Virus record (IMG/VR): IMGVR_UViG_3300046386_000084
Location: 1-36,785 of that record
Strand: one strand, 5' to 3'
DNA: 36,785 nt
Source: a virus
The notes beneath the pieces are model-generated. The model was not told the DNA's origin. It searched no databases and worked only from the letters and a program-made list of their open reading frames with translations. A program made the position numbers and the translations under genes. Shown in pieces: positions 34,541 through 36,785 of this stretch. Numbering within the stretch: the first letter of the stretch is position 1; the number at the start of each line of letters is the position of its first letter.

Positions 34541-35512
34541 ATGAAAACAAAATTAAAACTTACAGATAAACGCAGTTACTTTAAACCGTTTAGCTACCCT
34601 TGGGCATACGATGCTTTCTTAATGTCGGAAAAGATGCATTGGTTGCATACTGAAGTACCAATGATCGAAGATGTTAACGATTGGAAGAATAAACTTACAG
34701 AAAGTGAAAAGCAGTTTCTTACGCACATCTTTCGATTCTTTACGCAAGGTGATATTGATGTAGCTGGTGCTTATGTAACAAACTATCTGCCAAACTTTCC
34801 TGCACCTGAAGTACGAATGATGTTATCAAGTTTTGCAGCACGAGAAGCAATTCATGTTGCATCTTACTCGCACTTGATTGAAACCCTTGGTATGCCTGAA
34901 ACTACTTATAATGAGTTTTTGCAATACGAAGAAATGAAAGCTAAACACGATTATATTGAATCTTTTGTAGTGCAAGATGAAAAATCAAAAGCTCAACAGA
35001 TTGCAGTATTTAGTGCTTTTACTGAAGGAATGCAATTGTTTAGTTCTTTCATTATGTTGCTTAACTTTGCAAGATTCGGTAAGATGAAAGGTATGGGTCA
35101 AATTATTGTTTATTCAATTGCTGATGAATCGCACCATACCGACAGCATGATTAAACTGTTCCGGGAGTTCATTAAAGAAAACAAACAGATTTGGACAGAT
35201 GAACTAAAATCACAGTTATATACTATTGCGGAAACAATGGTTAAACTAGAAGATAAATTCATTGATTTAGCTTTTGGTGTAAACGAAATGCAAGGCTTAA
35301 CCAAGGAAGAAGTCAAAAACTACATTCGATATATCGCAGACCGAAGACTAATCTCTCTGGGTTTAAAAGGTATCTTTAAAATTAAGAAAAATCCACTACC
35401 TTGGGTTGAAGGAATGTTAGGCACAACTCACACTAATTTCTTTGAACAGAGGGTAACAGATTACGCCAAAGGAGCATTAACCGGGGATTGGCAAGATGTG
35501 TGGGCTAGTTAA
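34541..35512 (+). CDS. nrdB: Class I ribonucleotide reductase small subunit
   Basis: This 323-aa radical-generating subunit has GDID (Asp71 or 73), REAIHVASY (Glu102, His105 and the radical Tyr109), AFTEGMQ (Glu162) and ADESHH (Glu196, His199). These supply the di-iron ligands and tyrosyl radical. Length is typical of phage NrdB. TTTAAGGATATAA precedes the ATG. It follows nrdA after a hairpin, and a homing endonuclease gene separates it from the redoxin gene. Confidence 0.96.
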   Translation: MKTKLKLTDKRSYFKPFSYPWAYDAFLMSEKMHWLHTEVPMIEDVNDWKNKLTESEKQFLTHIFRFFTQGDIDVAGAYVTNYLPNFPAPEVRMMLSSFAAREAIHVASYSHLIETLGMPETTYNEFLQYEEMKAKHDYIESFVVQDEKSKAQQIAVFSAFTEGMQLFSSFIMLLNFARFGKMKGMGQIIVYSIADESHHTDSMIKLFREFIKENKQIWTDELKSQLYTIAETMVKLEDKFIDLAFGVNEMQGLTKEEVKNYIRYIADRRLISLGLKGIFKIKKNPLPWVEGMLGTTHTNFFEQRVTDYAKGALTGDWQDVWAS

Positions 35513-35548
35513 TAGCACAACGATGAGATGAATTGTTGCATATTTACC

Positions 35549-35577
35549 TTGCATTACTGACAACAATGTGTTATAAT
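35549..35577 (+). promoter_or_regulatory. Promoter for the GIY-YIG/HNH gene
   Basis: TTGCAT (35549-35554), 17-bp spacer, TATAAT (35572-35577) with TGT before it. The -10 overlaps the left arm of an inverted repeat. Confidence 0.75.
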
Positions 35578-35657
35578 AAAACATATACAATAGTTTTAGA
35601 GTAATTAACTAAAATGATAAAATATTTTCTCCGTAATATTTTTGTATATGTTTTATT
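35575..35657 (+). repeat. 16-bp perfect inverted repeat in the GIY-YIG/HNH leader
   Basis: AATAAAACATATACAA (35575-35590) and its exact reverse complement (35642-35657) enclose 51 bp. The interior has TTTTAG/CTAAAA arms and an AAAATATTTT palindrome. It overlaps the -10 and transcription start of the gene, so it may be an operator or a leader fold. Confidence 0.9.
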
Positions 35658-35678
35658 TATACGGTACAAGGAGAAATA

Positions 35679-36683
35679 ATGCAAGATAAAAATTACTGTG
35701 TATATTTTCACAGGCGTAAAGATACTGATGAAATTATATATGTAGGTGAAGGAAGAAAAGCTAGAGCAAAACTAGTTAGACTTGATAAAGGTAAGAATGC
35801 AAAACACCAAGAAATAGTTAAAACAGTTGGTGTTTATCACGAGGTTTATAGAGATAACCTGACTAAACTTGAAGCCGAAGAGTTGGAACAACAGTTAATT
35901 AAAAGCCTCAAGGAATTAGGTGTACCTATAACGAATGTAAACAGTAAGGCTACAGCATCTACAACTTACACAAGAGAAGAATTTGAAAATTTATTCTACG
36001 TTGATCCAACAAGTCCTAGTGGATTGCGTTGGAAAGAAGATCGAAGAAATGTTAAAGATGGTTATATTCTTGCAAAGAAAGACTCTGTAGCATGTTCTAA
36101 AAAGAAAACAACTGGCTATTGGTATTATAAAAATAAAGCATCTCATAGAATTGTTTATGCGCTTGTTTACGGAGAGTGCCCCTCAGACCTGACAATTGAT
36201 CACTTAGATTGTAATAAAGACAACAATTCAATTGAAAATCTTAGGTTACTTACTCGCAGTGAAAATTCAAGTAGGGGTAATATTTATAAAGTTATGCCAA
36301 GTGGTGAAGACGTGTCAACAGCGAAAGTCACAAATGCTCAGGTACTTGAGATATACAAACTATTTGAACAATTTAAAACTAACGCAGAAATTTCTGAACT
36401 TTTCACTCTCCACGAAAGATACATATCTTTAATCCGGCACGGGAAACGCTGGAAGAAACTTTATAAAGAATATGGCAAGATATTTCCAGAGTCTTTTACA
36501 GAGACAACAACAACTTATTCTCAAATTGAAGAAGCTTGGTATTTGATCACATTGGGTTTAACCAACAAAGATGTTGCTGCTGCTACGGGTATTGAAGTTA
36601 GTACAGTATCGAGAATTAGACATAAAAAGTTATTTAAAAATTTAATTGAAAGGATAGAAAATGCAAAAACTAGTAGTATTTAA
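35679..36683 (+). CDS. GIY-YIG plus HNH double-nuclease homing endonuclease
   Basis: This 334-aa protein has an N-terminal GIY-YIG-like domain: CVYFHRRKDTDEIIYVGEG at 7-25, then Arg-rich GRKARA, then LEAEELEQQLI with the metal-binding Glu. A central HNH domain follows: HRIVYALVYGECPSDLTIDH (156-175), LDCNKDNNSIENLRLL and TRSENSSRG. The C-terminal third has two helix-turn-helix-like repeats (QVLEIYKLFEQFKTNAEISE and LGLTNKDVAAATGIEVSTVS), probably for DNA recognition. Having both nuclease types in one chain is uncommon. It lies between nrdB and the redoxin gene and has its own promoter, typical of a free-standing mobile gene. Its end overlaps the redoxin start by 23 bases. Confidence 0.88.
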   Translation: MQDKNYCVYFHRRKDTDEIIYVGEGRKARAKLVRLDKGKNAKHQEIVKTVGVYHEVYRDNLTKLEAEELEQQLIKSLKELGVPITNVNSKATASTTYTREEFENLFYVDPTSPSGLRWKEDRRNVKDGYILAKKDSVACSKKKTTGYWYYKNKASHRIVYALVYGECPSDLTIDHLDCNKDNNSIENLRLLTRSENSSRGNIYKVMPSGEDVSTAKVTNAQVLEIYKLFEQFKTNAEISELFTLHERYISLIRHGKRWKKLYKEYGKIFPESFTETTTTYSQIEEAWYLITLGLTNKDVAAATGIEVSTVSRIRHKKLFKNLIERIENAKTSSI

Positions 36684-36785
36684 AGCACATTGGTGTGCTC
36701 CATGTAAAATGCTTGCGAAGACACTGCAGGATACCGATCTTGGTATTCCAGTGGAAACAGTAGATATTGATGCTGACCCTACAGC
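36661..36785 (+). CDS. Thioredoxin/glutaredoxin-like protein (partial at window end)
   Basis: The first 41 codons begin MQKLVVFKAHWCAPCKMLAK, with the WCAPC redox site (variant of WCGPC), and continue VETVDIDADP, as in thioredoxins. It would regenerate NrdA through the CLAC tail. GAAAGGATAGAAA lies before the ATG, within the homing endonuclease gene. The 3' end is beyond the window. Confidence 0.9.
   Translation, partial: MQKLVVFKAHWCAPCKMLAKTLQDTDLGIPVETVDIDADPT

Overview
The window is the early, replication and nucleotide-metabolism half of a large AT-rich double-stranded DNA tailed bacteriophage. It contains a phage-type replisome, class I ribonucleotide reductase, ThyX, homing endonucleases, tRNA genes and dozens of tightly packed small genes of unknown function, but no virion structural, terminase or integrase gene. 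Consensus sigma70 promoters, TTATCCACA-type DnaA boxes and an SSB-like acidic tail on the phage single-stranded DNA binding protein point to a Gram-negative host. I cannot name the host or the closest relative from the sequence alone.

Layout. Bases 1-374 look like a replication origin: six DnaA boxes beside seven tandem copies of an AT-rich 16-bp repeat. Bases 375-15471 form a leftward block of about 48 genes. Most are small proteins of unknown function. Recognisable products are an HNH homing endonuclease, a papain-like domain protein, a SleB-type cell-wall hydrolase, an HU-like protein, ThyX, a metallophosphoesterase, an RNA-repair set (Rnl1-like RNA ligase, Cys4 protein, polynucleotide-kinase-like P-loop protein) and two CMP/dCMP deaminase-fold enzymes. 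Many leftward genes carry their own extended -10 promoter followed by a similar short leader. Bases 15472-15735 are the divergent promoter region, with palindromic operator-like sites. Bases 15736-36785 run rightward and encode a second HNH enzyme, ATP-dependent DNA ligase, a DRB0094-type RNA ligase, T7 gp4-like primase-helicase, family B DNA polymerase, tRNA-Arg(UCU), a 315-nt untranslated structured region, a nucleotidyltransferase-like protein, tRNA(CAU), a tRNA-like element, ssDNA-binding protein, 5'-3' exonuclease, endonuclease VII-like protein, an HTH-exonuclease-zinc-ribbon fusion, MazG-like and dATP/dGTP pyrophosphohydrolase-like proteins, NrdA, NrdB, a GIY-YIG plus HNH double nuclease, and the start of a thioredoxin-like protein.

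How it fits together. Helicase-primase, polymerase, ssDNA-binding protein, ligase and exonuclease form a nearly self-sufficient replisome, and the DnaA-box cluster suggests that initiation may borrow host DnaA. NrdAB with its redoxin, ThyX, the deaminases and the pyrophosphohydrolases supply and edit dNTPs. Two RNA ligases, a 5'-kinase-like protein, phage tRNAs and a nucleotidyltransferase-like protein would suit a tRNA repair or maintenance function. The least explained part is 24392-24707, an untranslated stretch with an 18-bp perfect stem, a competing hairpin and a potential pseudoknot, lying between tRNA-Arg and the nucleotidyltransferase-like gene.
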